A model generated the notes under the pieces. It saw nothing but the letters and a program-made list of their open reading frames with translations. It made no database searches and was not told where the DNA came from. The position numbers were made by a program, and so were the translations under genes. 25,161 bases of DNA from Welwitschia mirabilis (taxonomy: Eukaryota > Gnetophyta > Gnetopsida > Welwitschiales), in NCBI GenBank assembly GCA_051453625.1, contig JBOZIK010000001.1:227174433-227199593 (forward strand). Reading direction: 5' to 3'. This document shows positions 11,090 to 20,330 of this stretch, piece after piece. How positions within the stretch are numbered: position 1 is the first letter of the stretch; every line of letters starts with the position of its first letter.

Positions 11090-11372
11090 TGTTGTTTGGG
11101 CAAATAAGATGCATAGTGATTGTACACTTAGGGTAAAAAGTTAACCCAAGTGAAGTTTCATTTTAGGTGTGCTTTCCTATAAAATCAAGCTCTATTATTT
11201 ATATAAAGGGTGAAAAAGTGAAAAAAGTTTTTCTCCCTCAAAATTCTTGGTCTACTTTTCTTGTTGCTCCTGTCGTTTTGCATTAGGTACTAGATCTCAG
11301 GAGAGGTTCTTAAGTTTCTTACCAACATCTTGACCACTTGGTACTTCTACATTTCCCTTACATGATATTGCA
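11090..11372 (+). repeat. 5' LTR of the copia element
   Basis: It begins TGTTGTTTGGGC and aligns along its length with 15731-16022. Shared blocks include 'aataagatgca', 'tacacttagggtaaaa.gtt', 'gtgaagtttcattttag', 'ctctattattt' and 'ttcttgatatt'-like sequence at the end. A TATA-like 'tataaaa' (about 11181) and 'tatataaag' lie in the first half, where an LTR promoter would be. By eye about a quarter of positions differ between the two LTRs. The end is ambiguous between about 11372 and 11415. Confidence 0.75.
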
Positions 11373-12162
11373 TGCATCACTTTCTACTAATTACATTTTT
11401 CTTAGTCTCTTAGGGTTTACTCTTATTTTTCCTAAGGTTTACAAAGTATTTTACATGCAATTTTTGTAGGTTGTATTTCATAGGATTTTCCTAGGGTTTG
11501 CAGATTCAACCATTGTTTTTAATCCTTTATTAGTTTGTGGTTTTGTTTTCTTTGTATTATTTGTTTTCTATGCAGGGTTTTATCCTTTTTACATGCAAGT
11601 TTATTTTCACTAACTTCTTTATAAGGTTGTTTCCTCTAATTTGTTCAAAAGTTGGTCCCTCCAAATTCACAAGCTTTCTCAAGAACATCCTTTAAAGGAT
11701 TCATGGTTCTAGCATTTGTATAGGACTTTTAAAACCCTAAGAGCTAAATGCCCACTATTTTTGCATTGAACTTTTTTTTTGTTGTTTTGTTTTAGACTTA
11801 AGTAACAGGTTTTCCAAGAAAATTATAGCTTTTGAATCACATGTCAAAGAACCCTATGTTGTTCCTCAAATATCATTGTTTTTCAACATCATGTTCCTTG
11901 TCTTTGAGTGACTTCCGTTTTCTAAGTAAAAGAAAATGTAGAAAACCTTCACACTAATAACTTTGTAGTACCATCTCTATTTGCATAGCTTTAAATCACC
12001 TTCATGGGGACCCAAGTTTTTAGCCGATTTTGGTCACCTTAGCAATATGACCCCATTAAAGAATACTAAAACATAATTTTTGTTGCCTACTTATACCTTG
12101 GACTCAAAACATTTTATTAGATTAAATGTATGCCTCTTATCAACTTAATAATGAAATCTAAG

Positions 12163-12256
12163 TAGGCCTTACCACTATCCTTCATGTCTTCACCTAATAC
12201 ATGTTTCATTAGGCCCTACCACTATCCCTCATGTCTTCATCTAATACACGTTTCAT
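12163..12256. repeat. 47-bp tandem duplication
   Basis: Units 12163-12209 and 12210-12256 share 'taccactatcc.tcatgtct' and 'ctaatac..gtttcat' and differ only by C/T changes. Confidence 0.9.
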
Positions 12257-12554
12257 TACTAAGGCATGCACAGGAATTTGGACCTTGGGATGCTTAGAAC
12301 ATTTCCATTTAAAAGAGAAATTGCTCTTTGTATGGTTTGAACCATGCAATTATGGTGTACACTAAGTTTAAGGGAAGGTGTAGCCTAACATGAATCTATG
12401 TCTACGTAAGACTATCAATGTCCACCATCAATCAAGTCTTAATGCTAATGAAAAACATAATGTATTTAAGAAATGGATAGTTTCTAATTTTAAACCTTAA
12501 TAGAATTAAAATGGAAGGTGACATTCAATGGGAAAAATAAGATAAAGGCTTATC

Positions 12555-12598
12555 AAAAAAAAAAAAAAGAAAGAAAAGAAAAGAAAAAGAGGAGGGGA
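12555..12598 (+). repeat. Polypurine tract
   Basis: Forty-four consecutive purines: a run of A, then AAAG/AAAAG units, ending in GGAGGGGA. It is not positioned before an LTR, so it is probably a simple repeat or the A-rich tail of an old insertion rather than a retroelement priming site. Confidence 0.85.
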
Positions 12599-12891
12599 CT
12601 TGGTTTTAGTACAGTTCAGTTAAGTGAATCTTTCTCCACTTTCCAATGTGACTCAATGTGATAAAGAGATAGAGTTTGAGCTTACAGATCTTAAAAATGC
12701 CCAAAAACTTAAAAAATTAGAAACAAAAAACTCAAAAATGTATTAAAATATGCATATGTGCAAAAATGAATCAAATTCTCAACACACAAGATATGTGCAC
12801 AGGTCCAATTTTAAAAAAAAAGGAATAAAAGGGTCAAAGTTACATGTGCACATAAACAAGCAGCAAAAATCCAAAAAAATAAAGTCTAAAC

Positions 12892-12911
12892 TTACATGTG
12901 TGCACATGTAA
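12892..12911. repeat. Perfect 9-bp inverted repeat (TTACATGTG)
   Basis: TTACATGTG-TG-CACATGTAA is a perfect inverted repeat with a 2-nt spacer. A related 'ttacatgtgcacat' lies about 50 bp upstream (12840-12853) and 'atatgtgca' occurs twice more near 12755-12795. The cluster has no evident function. Confidence 0.7.
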
Positions 12912-13666
12912 AATTTCTTAAAAATTAATAATCTGGAGAAGGCAAAAACAAAAAAACCACAAATTGTAATAATAATAAACACTTTAGCATCTTCCAAATA
13001 CACAAAGTAGGAAAGGAATTGTTTGTAGCAAAAGCAATTAGCAAAAATGATTGTCTAAAGCAAGGCACAAAGATGAATCGAGAGGATTGCTCTTTAGATT
13101 ATAGAAAGAAAGTTAACAAACAAAGGAGGTCAAAATAGAAAATATAAATGTTAAAGATTATAGTTTTACAACATGCTCCCTATGAGATCAACCCTCTTAA
13201 AATGCACCTATCTCTTTTACATCTAAAGGCACTAAGACCTTTAACATTGTAAAAGCAATTGCAGTAAATAAATACTGTTAACGTGGTTTTGTTCCCCCTT
13301 CTTACTACATAGTACATTTTGCATGTGATGATGCAAAAATAATACCCTACAAATAATAATAAAGAATACAAGAGGGAAAAAAGCTAAACTTAAAAAAACA
13401 ATTCTAGATCTTTAGGTAGTAAAACCAAGGTTGAATCTTCTACTTTGTATAGTGCAGGTAGTAGTTACAAAGGCATGAATAAAAGAATGCTATAAAAAAC
13501 AAGAAATAACCCTATGAATAGGGCATTAAAGATAGGAAATCTCTTCAATCTTTCAAAGGAGAAAGGCATCTCCTCATAACAATGCACTATTTGCAAGGCC
13601 CAGATTAAGAGAAAACCCTGAAAAAAATAAACAATGCCAAAGAAACTAGCAAAAATAACACTAGAG

Positions 13667-13937
13667 CAAGAAAGAACCCTATAAAACACTATACCAAAAT
13701 AAAAAAAAAGGATTTTCCAAGTAAGAATGTTAATCACACTTAAAGATGAAAATGATGTACAAGAAAGAACCCCATAAAACACTATACCAAAAAAAAAAGG
13801 ATTGTCCAAGTAAGAATGTTAATCACACTTAAAGACGAAAATGATGTACAAGAAAGAACCCTATAAAACACTATACCAAAAAAAAAAGGATTGTCCAAGT
13901 AAGAATGTTGGTCACACTTAAAGATGAAAATGATGTA
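13667..13937. repeat. Three tandem copies of a ~90-bp unit
   Basis: Units at 13667-13759, 13760-13848 and 13849-13937 each run from 'caagaaagaaccc.ataaaac' through an A-run, 'ggatt.tccaagtaagaatg' and 'cacttaaaga.gaaaatgat'. They differ by a few substitutions and by A-run length (93, 89 and 89 bp). The last two are the most alike. The minus-strand open frame over this array (13465-13809) is a by-product of the repeats. Confidence 0.93.
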
Positions 13938-14049
13938 CTTAATTAGACTCTACTCTATAAGACATTCATGATGATAAAAAGGGAAAAATTAGAACTAGAA
14001 GAGCTCTCATGCATCTAACGATGATGATGATCTCCAGTTGACTTTTAAT

Positions 14050-15365
14050 GGTGAACCAACCAATTTTAAAGAAGTCATTCTACATGACTACTACATCTGA
14101 GTTATGAAAAAAGAATATAATGTTGTTGTTAAAACCAGTACATGGAAGTTAGTCTTCCATTGGGCCACATTACATTGTTTAACAAATGGATTTTCTGCAA
14201 GAATTATAAGGCATATAATAACCTTCAACAACATGAAGCTTAACTTTTTGTGGTAGACCTATTTCAAAGAAAAGAATTAAAGTACAATGGAGTCTTTATA
14301 GAAGTGTGATTACTTTAGCATCTCAAAAGGAATGGAAAAGTTCATCAATTAGACATAAAACTACCTTTCTTAATGTACATGTAAAAGAAGAAGTCTATAT
14401 AATGTTACCTAGGGGTTTTAAAGTGAAAGGTACGGAACAGAAAATATGTGGACTAGTTAAGTCAATGTATGGGTGAAGGCAGGCTCTGTGAGCATGATAC
14501 ACTAAACTTAATAGTTACTTGAACATTTTGGTAACTAGCAGTGATGAAGCAAATGTGAATCAAACAAAGATTGCTTTAAGTAAGGCAACATGAAATCTTT
14601 CTAACTTAAAACAAGTATATTGGAGATTTCATTCAAAAATTTAAAAGTAAAAAGTACCAAAGATGCTATAACACATTTGAAACATAATGCAAAAATATTT
14701 CTGACAAAGATTTGCAACTAGCAAATGAAACTGAATATAGAAGAATAGTGGTAAGTCTTATTTATGTTACTAACACTACATCTAATATCTTGTATGTGTT
14801 TGGTGTTTTCTTTACATATGTTCATGTACTAAAGGTTAGTCATTTGAATTAAAGTGATAAGATTATTGAACAAGATGAAACACCAAATGCTCACATATAA
14901 TAAAGAATCTGAGTTTATCCTAAAGGCATATTCTAACTTCGACTTTGCTAGAAAATCGAAAACCTCATTATTAACATTAGGATATATTATGTTCTTAGGA
15001 ACATTACCTTTGTCTTAGTTATTCAACTATTAGAAAGTAATGACACGATCATCTATAAACGAAAAGTATGTATCTATATCTGTAGCATGTAAAGAAATTA
15101 AATGGTTAAGAAAACATCTAAAAGCAATAAAAAATAGAGAAAACAAAGGCAATTAAGCTCTTTATTAATAATCAATATGTTATCTACATATCAAAAGATC
15201 CAATGCACCATGATAGGATAAAATTTTTTTGTGTAAGGGTCCATAAAATGAGGAAACTTATGCAACATGAAATGGTTTTACTAGTATATTACCTAATTGC
15301 AAAACAAATAACTTATATTTTGATAAAACCACTTGGTTGAAAAAATTTCAAATACTTTTGATCCA
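14050..15365 (+). pseudogene. Copia reverse transcriptase / RNase H remnant
   Basis: From the left, GEPTNFKE and a TWKLV block mark the start of the copia RT region. After damage, LASQKEWKVHQLDIKTTFLN and VKEEVYIMLPRGF follow at about 14310-14425, a hallmark block of Ty1/copia RT, and then LVKSMYG, which runs into a stop. The expected YVDD catalytic segment is not recognisable between 14510 and 14720, so it is deleted or decayed. TEYRRIVVSLIYVTN (near 14730) matches the segment after the catalytic core. RNase H traces are CKEIKWLRKHLKAI (15085-15128), DPMHHDRIKFF (15198-15230) and TYILIKPL (15311-15334), which close the polyprotein as in other copia elements. Many frameshifts and stops exclude function. 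Confidence 0.8.
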
Positions 15366-15718
15366 AGATAGGATCAACTATGACTTGATGAAACATATAT
15401 TGTTATTTGTATGAGGCTATATTTAACTTTTAAATTCATTAAGAAAAGTCATTCTTGATCTTAGTACTATAAGATGTGTAATACATCTTTGTCTAGTACT
15501 ACAACATGTATAGTACACGTTGTCCTAGCATTACAGAATTTGTAATGTAATTAGTAAATCCTATTGCTATAAGATGCATAGTAATAATTTGGATACTTCT
15601 TTATAAAGTAATTCTTTCATATGATAATAGCCTTTTAAGGAGGTTTTTATTGTAGGCGACATTCTCAAGTTTTTCCTTTGGACACTCTGGTTTTCTTGGA
15701 AGAGAGTATATTCCCATG

Positions 15719-15730
15719 TTAAGGGGGACG
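15719..15730 (+). other. Polypurine tract of the copia element
   Basis: TTAAGGGGGACG lies immediately before the start of the right LTR, the place and composition expected for the plus-strand primer of reverse transcription. Confidence 0.65.
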
Positions 15731-16022
15731 ATTTACTAAGGCATAATAAGATGCACTACCATTTTACACTTAGGGTAAAATGTTAACCTTTGTGAAGTTT
15801 CATTTTAGATGAACTTGACTATAAAAGCAAACTCTATTATTTGTAAAAAGATAAGGGAAAGTAAAAAAAGGTTTTTTTTTTCCTTTTTTCCTTTTTTCCC
15901 CCTAGAATTCTTTGTCTTTTATTCTTTTTGCTCTTGAGTCTTTATCAGTTTTAACTTTAATAGTATTACTTGTTAAGATCTTTTGTCTCTATTTGATTTT
16001 TATATTTTTCTTGATATTATAC
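15731..16022 (+). repeat. 3' LTR of the copia element
   Basis: It aligns with 11090-11372 as described for the left LTR. The terminal TG is not preserved here (it starts ATTTACTAAGGC), and a T/C tract of about 35 bp at 15869-15902 is expanded relative to the left copy. The right end lies between about 16022 and 16075. Confidence 0.75.
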
Positions 16023-16689
16023 ATGATCAATTATGATCTTGCAATTATTCTAATAGCCTATGAAGTCTCTAATCACTAGTACATTATGTTTGCTAGATTT
16101 TGGAATGTAATCAACTAATGTTCTTCTTGCACTAATGTAAATGAACATCTTATTTTTGCTTTAAACCAGTGCTAAAATATCCTAACATGATGGTTTACTT
16201 TAGTTTCACTACTTAATTAGTTGTAATTCTAATTTTAGAAAAAAATTAATAAAGTAAAACACATTATGGTCATTTCACTTAATAAAACTTTAGATTTTAA
16301 GGTTGGATACAAGTTTTAAAGTTAGTATTAAATATGCTTCATAATTTCTTAATAAATTTAACTTTCACTATTATTATAAAAGTTAGATTTAAGAGATAAA
16401 ATTATAATACCAAATTATGCTTTTTTTATGAAAATTTATAATAAGAGATTATAGCTATATGCGTGACTGTTGCGATGCCAATTTGTAGGAATTTGATGGT
16501 GTCTTTTGAGTACTTTTGCAGGACATTTATACAGGTTTGGATGCAATTTTGATGATTATGGAGAACTAATAGGATGATCATGAAACATGTGATTCTTAGC
16601 ATATTTGGAGGCATTTCAAGCTTATTTTAATAGTTCATACTTTGAAGGAAGGATTTACTCTTTCATCTAGAAGATGGAGAAGACTATCG
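16023..16689. other. Junction region; probable left part of the gypsy LTR
   Basis: AT-rich DNA between the copia right LTR and the first recognisable gypsy LTR features. From about 16430 the composition becomes less AT-biased ('ttttgcaggacatttatacagg', 'ggatgcaattttgatgatta'), resembling the G-rich opening of plant gypsy LTRs, so the LTR may begin there. No gene is seen. Confidence 0.4.
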
Positions 16690-16695
16690 GCCCCT

Positions 16696-16725
16696 CTGTC
16701 ATCCCCACGATAGGCAGGACGACAG
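16696..16725. repeat. Hairpin motif copy 1 (LTR region)
   Basis: CTGTCAT-CCCC-ACGATAG, then an arm GGACGACAG. This is a 30-bp motif with self-complementary arms TGTCAT/ACGATA and a third arm ACGACAG that can pair with the first. It is one of the two best-preserved copies. Confidence 0.7.
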
Positions 16726-16810
16726 CACTGCTAACATGGAAGAAGTTTACAGAGTCCACTGTGGGGCCTGAAGTTGATAAACCATCTATTAACATGAAGT
16801 AATGTCTCCA

Positions 16811-16840
16811 TTATCGTCCTCATGATAGTTAAGGTAACAG
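16811..16840. repeat. Hairpin motif copy 2 (LTR region)
   Basis: 'ttatcgtcctcatgatagtt' followed by 'aaggtaacag' is a more diverged copy, 115 bp after copy 1. The stem ATCGT/ATGAT around a CCTC loop is retained. Confidence 0.55.
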
Positions 16841-16956
16841 ATATTTTCAATGGATGGAAAGAATTATATTTGTAATGGGGGCATGTAGCCCATGTGGGAT
16901 GCTAGGGTTTCTTCTTCGACTCTTAGGGTTGAGCTTCTAGAACTTCAATGTAAAGC

Positions 16957-16964
16957 TATAAATA
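16957..16964 (+). promoter_or_regulatory. TATA box of the gypsy 5' LTR
   Basis: TATAAATA, preceded by a less AT-rich stretch and followed within 15 bp by a pyrimidine-rich run ('cctttacttccttttcc'). It lies about 720 bp before the primer-binding site, as expected for an LTR promoter with a long R-U5. Confidence 0.55.
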
Positions 16965-17679
16965 TGCTCACTTTCCTTTACTTCCTTTTCCATCTTTTGT
17001 ACCCAATATTCTTGTGACAGAAGATCGAAGGACAAGAGTTTATCTAGTAGCTACAAAGAGAAGTTTACCTTAGCTTTGGGCTGAGTATCCTCCATTGAGG
17101 TGTTGTTACTTGGTTGTACATGGATGTAAAAGTTAATTCAATTACTCTTTTCACTACTATTGTGTAAATGTCCCTTATGGTTTAAGTTGATTATAGTTTG
17201 GTGACATCTCTATAGTTTATTTAGATCATAAGGATAACCTTTGTTAAGGTTGACTTTATTAGTTTAGATCTTGCATTGCATTTTCTTTATTCCATTTTAT
17301 ATTTGCATTGTCCATATTCTATGTTGATTAGGAATAAGTGATAAACTCTTTCTAATTGATTTTATTTATGAAGAACTAATTTTTATGATAGAAGGACTAT
17401 AATCCAAATAAAACTCATCTCACTTGCATTTCATCCATTGCATTTCACCTTCGTTCATCTTGCATTTCATTTACATTATTGTTTGTTTTCATTTATTAAA
17501 ATAGAAAAGACTAAATTTCTTTGTGAAACCAATGCTTTAACTTCTAGTCTAGTGCCTTCAATGGATTACGACATTTCTGTTGACTCCTGTCTATCCTAGT
17601 GTGTGTTTTTTACAAGTATTGTGATTTACTGGTTTTGTCTAAGGACTTAAATATTGCATAAATTCACACTGCAACATTT

Positions 17680-17697
17680 TGGCATTATTATTAGGGA
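17680..17697 (+). other. Primer-binding site (tRNA-Asp type), mutated
   Basis: TGGCATTATTATTAGGGA aligns without gaps to the primer site typical of Athila/Tat elements (complement of the plant tRNA-Asp 3' end, TGGCGCCGTTGCCGGGGA). The eight mismatches are all C-to-T or G-to-A. It follows directly after a CA dinucleotide ('ctgcaaca', 17669-17676) that would end the LTR. Position and pattern make this the boundary between the 5' LTR and the interior. Confidence 0.7.
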
Positions 17698-17855
17698 AGG
17701 CCGCAAGGAGCTGGAGGATTATCACTATCCAAATAAGTACCTTGAATTTTCATTTAGGTTATGTATTTGAAAGAGACTATATTTTTAGTATAGTTAAAGT
17801 AGGTTTATTTTGATAATTTTTTATTTTTCATAACTTAAAAGATCATTGTCATCCT

Positions 17856-17887
17856 CTATATCATCCCCATGACATTGGGAATGATAG
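17856..17887. repeat. Hairpin motif copy 3 (leader)
   Basis: 'tatcatccccatgacatt' then 'gggaatgatag', after the primer-binding site. The stem TCAT/ATGA flanks a CCCC loop. Confidence 0.65.
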
Positions 17888-17967
17888 TTTTGAATTTTTA
17901 AATTTATTTTATTTTTGCAAATTTTCTTTCTGTCTGTAGATCAGTAATAAAAATATTATTGGCTTCT

Positions 17968-17997
17968 CTGTCGTTCCCACGACAGGATGGATGATAG
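17968..17997. repeat. Hairpin motif copy 4 (leader)
   Basis: CTGTCGT-TCCC-ACGACAG is a perfect 7-bp stem with a 4-nt loop, followed by GATGGATGATAG. It lies 110 bp after copy 3. The intervening DNA is loosely similar to that after this copy ('ttttgcaaattttct' versus 'ttagcaagttttct'), suggesting an old tandem array. Confidence 0.75.
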
Positions 17998-18064
17998 TCT
18001 GGTTTTTTAGTTTTAGCAAGTTTTCTCTAATTTTAGTTTTCTACTGATGTGATTGTCGCCCCTT

Positions 18065-18098
18065 TTATCATCTCCATGACTAGGTGGACAACTGTCAG
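18065..18098. repeat. Hairpin motif copy 5 (leader)
   Basis: 'ttatcatctccatgactagg' then 'tggacaactgtcag', 97 bp after copy 4. It is preceded by 'tcgcccctttt', echoing the 'tcggcccctc' before copy 1. Confidence 0.65.
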
Positions 18099-19290
18099 TG
18101 GTTTTTGATTTTGATTTTTGTTTACTATCTGAGGTATGTAGGGATATAGTGAATTTTGATAGAAATATAAAATATCAAAGAAAGCAAAACTTAATTGAAG
18201 AAAATATCAGAGAAGGATTATTCAACTTTGAGCAAAATCCAGATACGCACATTCTAGAGCATAGAAGTAAATCATGTTATTTCTTCTTCAAATATGTCAA
18301 AATCTTAGCAAAAACAAAAGCGAGTCACCTTGTCTAATACGTCAATCATGATAAGAACCTCTACTTCAAATGAAAATGTTACTCTTAGAGATCTAATTAC
18401 TAATAGAAAATATGAAATCAAAAATCCTTTTGATTTAGCTACTGGTGATGATGTAAAACTATGAAATTTGAGTGCTTGTCTACAATTTTGGGAAAACCTG
18501 AGGAAGACCCTATCCAACATCTAGTTGACATTGAACAATTTGTGCTTACATCGGGAAATGGAAAGAAATGTATTAGTAATCATACTTACATGATTATTTT
18601 TCTAGTCACACTTAGAGGAAAAGAAAAACTTTGGCTTAAAACTATTTTACATAGGAGTCTTAAATCATGGAGTCAAGTACTAGAAGTGTTCATCAAAATA
18701 TTTTTGAGTGAAAGTACCATAAGAAAAAGCAGGAAGGAAGTTACTAACTTTTAACAACCTCATGACGATTATGCCATAACATATGAACGTTTTATCATAG
18801 CTATCCATTCCAACCCTATGGATGAAGTCCGTAAGGAAGAATAAGTAGATTATTTCTACAGTGAATTGACTAGTTAAACTAAACAACTTGTAAACTTTTT
18901 GTGAGGTTAACTTGATGAACTTAGTCTTAGAGGAGGCATGAAATATGTTTGAAAACCTAGTAGAGATAATTAAAACTTGGCCTAAACCCACTAAGGAAAA
19001 TCAAACCGTAAGCCAAATCATAAAAGATTTAAACGAGGTAAAACATGACAAGGAAGAAGAGAGAGTTAACTAAACCAATTTAATTAAGGATTTCACTACC
19101 ACTTTAGATAAGTACACTCAAATAATAGTTGATGAAAATGTAGTAAAAGATAAAAACACAACTTTAACATGTGATATTTGTGAAGACAACTCTTATCAGA
19201 CTAAAGAGTATTCCTTATTGCCAACTTGTAAAGAGAGGATGTTTAAGGAGGTATGTGAATTCAACCAAAGAATACCTAACTTTAAAAGCC
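18098..19290 (+). pseudogene. Gypsy gag remnant (capsid domain and zinc knuckle)
   Basis: An N-terminal open stretch (18098-18337) leads, after a frame change, into TLRDLITNRKYEIKNPFDLA. A second frame change near 18460 gives the capsid core, LSTILGKPEEDPIQHL, with KSWSQVLEVFIKIFL and, past a stop, YERFIIAIHSNP and DYFYSELTS. This sequence of blocks fits the plant retrotransposon gag family: 'EDP..H', then 'W..L...F', then 'ERF......P', then 'F...L'. The zinc knuckle is at 19170-19211 and reads CDICEDNSYQTKEY, with the CX2CX4HX4C spacing intact but His and the last Cys both replaced by Tyr. Both are single transitions (CAT to TAT, TGT to TAT). Gag assembled the particle and bound RNA; this copy cannot. 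Confidence 0.75.
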
Positions 19291-19770
19291 AACCATAATT
19301 CAATAAAAATTAGGTGGAAAATCATAATGGAAACCTTTTGAGAATAGATTTAGGAATTCAAACTTCTAAGCAAATAACCTCAATTTTCAACCAAATCAAA
19401 ATGATCCACTCAGAGATTCCATAGAAGAATTAAAAAAAGATACAAGAAAAGACTAATAGTAATATTGAAAACTTAGTGAATGTGCTTCAATAAATGATCT
19501 TGTCAATCAAAAACCATAAGGGTCTCTTACATCTCAACCTTTACCCAACCCAAATAAAATCAAGAGATATTTAAAGGTAGTAACAAGAAGTGGAAATGAT
19601 ATAGCATCCCCTCCCCATGAGGTTTTAACTTCCAAAAACAATGAAAAATATGATGTAGAAATTTTGGACTGATATAACTTTCCATCAATATCACATGCTA
19701 AAACCTCCACTAAAAATTCTTCATAAGAAACTAAAGGGAAAAAACCATTTACTTATTGACTTGATTAATT
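19291..19770 (+). other. Gag-protease linker of the gypsy element
   Basis: Mostly broken frames. Near 19577 the plus strand reads VVTRSGNDIASPPHEV, which corresponds to the 'TRSG' block found in Athila/Tat linkers ahead of the protease. No separate gene is present. Confidence 0.5.
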
Positions 19771-20330
19771 AAATATGAATCTTACCTTTGATGAACACTT
19801 AAAGACGTTAATGCAAGAAGTAAACATCAACTTACCTTTTCAAAAACTCTTACAAGAAAATCCTAAATATCCTAAGTTGTGGAAAGACCTAGAAAGAATA
19901 AAACAAAAACATACCATTCCTAGCAAAGTTTTTCTGGCTTAATCTATTTCTAACTTAGTCATGAAAAAGTATCCTAAATTTAAAGACCTTAGAGTAGCAA
20001 CAATGAGTATTACTTTGGAAGGAAACAAAAGAATTCAAAAAGCTTTAATTGACATAGTAGCTAGTGTAAATGTCATGCCTCTTCACATATGTAAAAGACT
20101 TAGGTTGGAAAACAGAATCAAACGTACATGAATTATCTTGGAATTGGCTGATACTTTAATTACGAAACCCTTAGAAATTATCAAGGACCTAGTCATCTAA
20201 ATAGAAGAAGCTTTTTACCCTATAGATGTAGTCATCATCGAGGTAGAACATGATGGAAGTTATCTATTACTCTTAGGAAAAGATTTTTGTTCATCTGTCC
20301 ATTATATCATTAACACATGAACTGGAATGA
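19771..20330 (+). pseudogene. Gypsy aspartic protease remnant
   Basis: The pre-protease block LTFDEHLKTLMQEVNINLPF (about 19780-19840) and NPKYPKLWKDL are typical of Athila/Tat polyproteins. The protease core at 20042-20085 reads KALIDIVASVNVMPLHIC. The catalytic Asp (20051-20053) survives, but the Gly that follows two residues later in the family motif (D-x-G-A-S) is Val. Further on, ELADTLITKPLEIIKDLVI, DVVIIEVEHDG and LLLLGKDF reproduce the flap and the C-terminal 'LG..F' of the family, interrupted by TGA and TAA codons. The enzyme would have cleaved the Gag-Pol polyprotein. The active-site change and stops make this copy dead. Confidence 0.7.

Larger units (their letters stand above)
11385..14035. 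other. Copia interior without recognisable gag or integrase
   Basis: Where gag, protease and integrase should lie, I find no zinc knuckle, no protease motif and no integrase HHCC or DDE pattern on either strand. The segment is AT-rich and holds a 47-bp duplication, a purine tract, a palindromic cluster around 12840-12911 and three 90-bp repeats. It may be replaced DNA, a nested insertion, or coding sequence decayed beyond recognition. Confidence 0.5.
11090..16022 (+). mobile_element. Ty1/copia LTR retrotransposon, degenerate
   Basis: Two related direct repeats of about 285 bp flank a 4.4 kb interior whose second half carries copia RT and RNase H remnants on the plus strand. A polypurine tract directly precedes the right repeat, as expected. 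The total of about 4.9 kb is normal for copia. The interior lacks recognisable gag, protease and integrase: 11400-14040 reads as AT-rich DNA with tandem duplications and no copia motif. No clear primer-binding site is seen after the left LTR. The pentamer CATGA lies just outside the left LTR (11085-11089) and again at the right end (16022-16026). It could be the target-site duplication, though the right LTR end is not resolved to the base. Confidence 0.75.

Noticed and set aside
12555-12598. Polypurine tract as a second retroelement priming site
   Set aside because: No LTR start follows it, and the sequence after it does not resemble either LTR in the window.
13465-13809. 114-codon minus-strand frame with hydrophobic, membrane-like repeats
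   Set aside because: It reads through the A-rich 90-bp tandem repeats antisense to the copia element; Phe/Leu/Ile richness comes from poly-T on that strand.
13667-13937. CRISPR-like array
   Set aside because: The 90-bp units are contiguous tandem repeats with no unique spacers, and the setting is a plant retrotransposon.
18680-18991. Minus-strand frame opposite gag
   Set aside because: It is the shadow of the plus-strand gag remnant, whose conserved blocks identify the coding strand.
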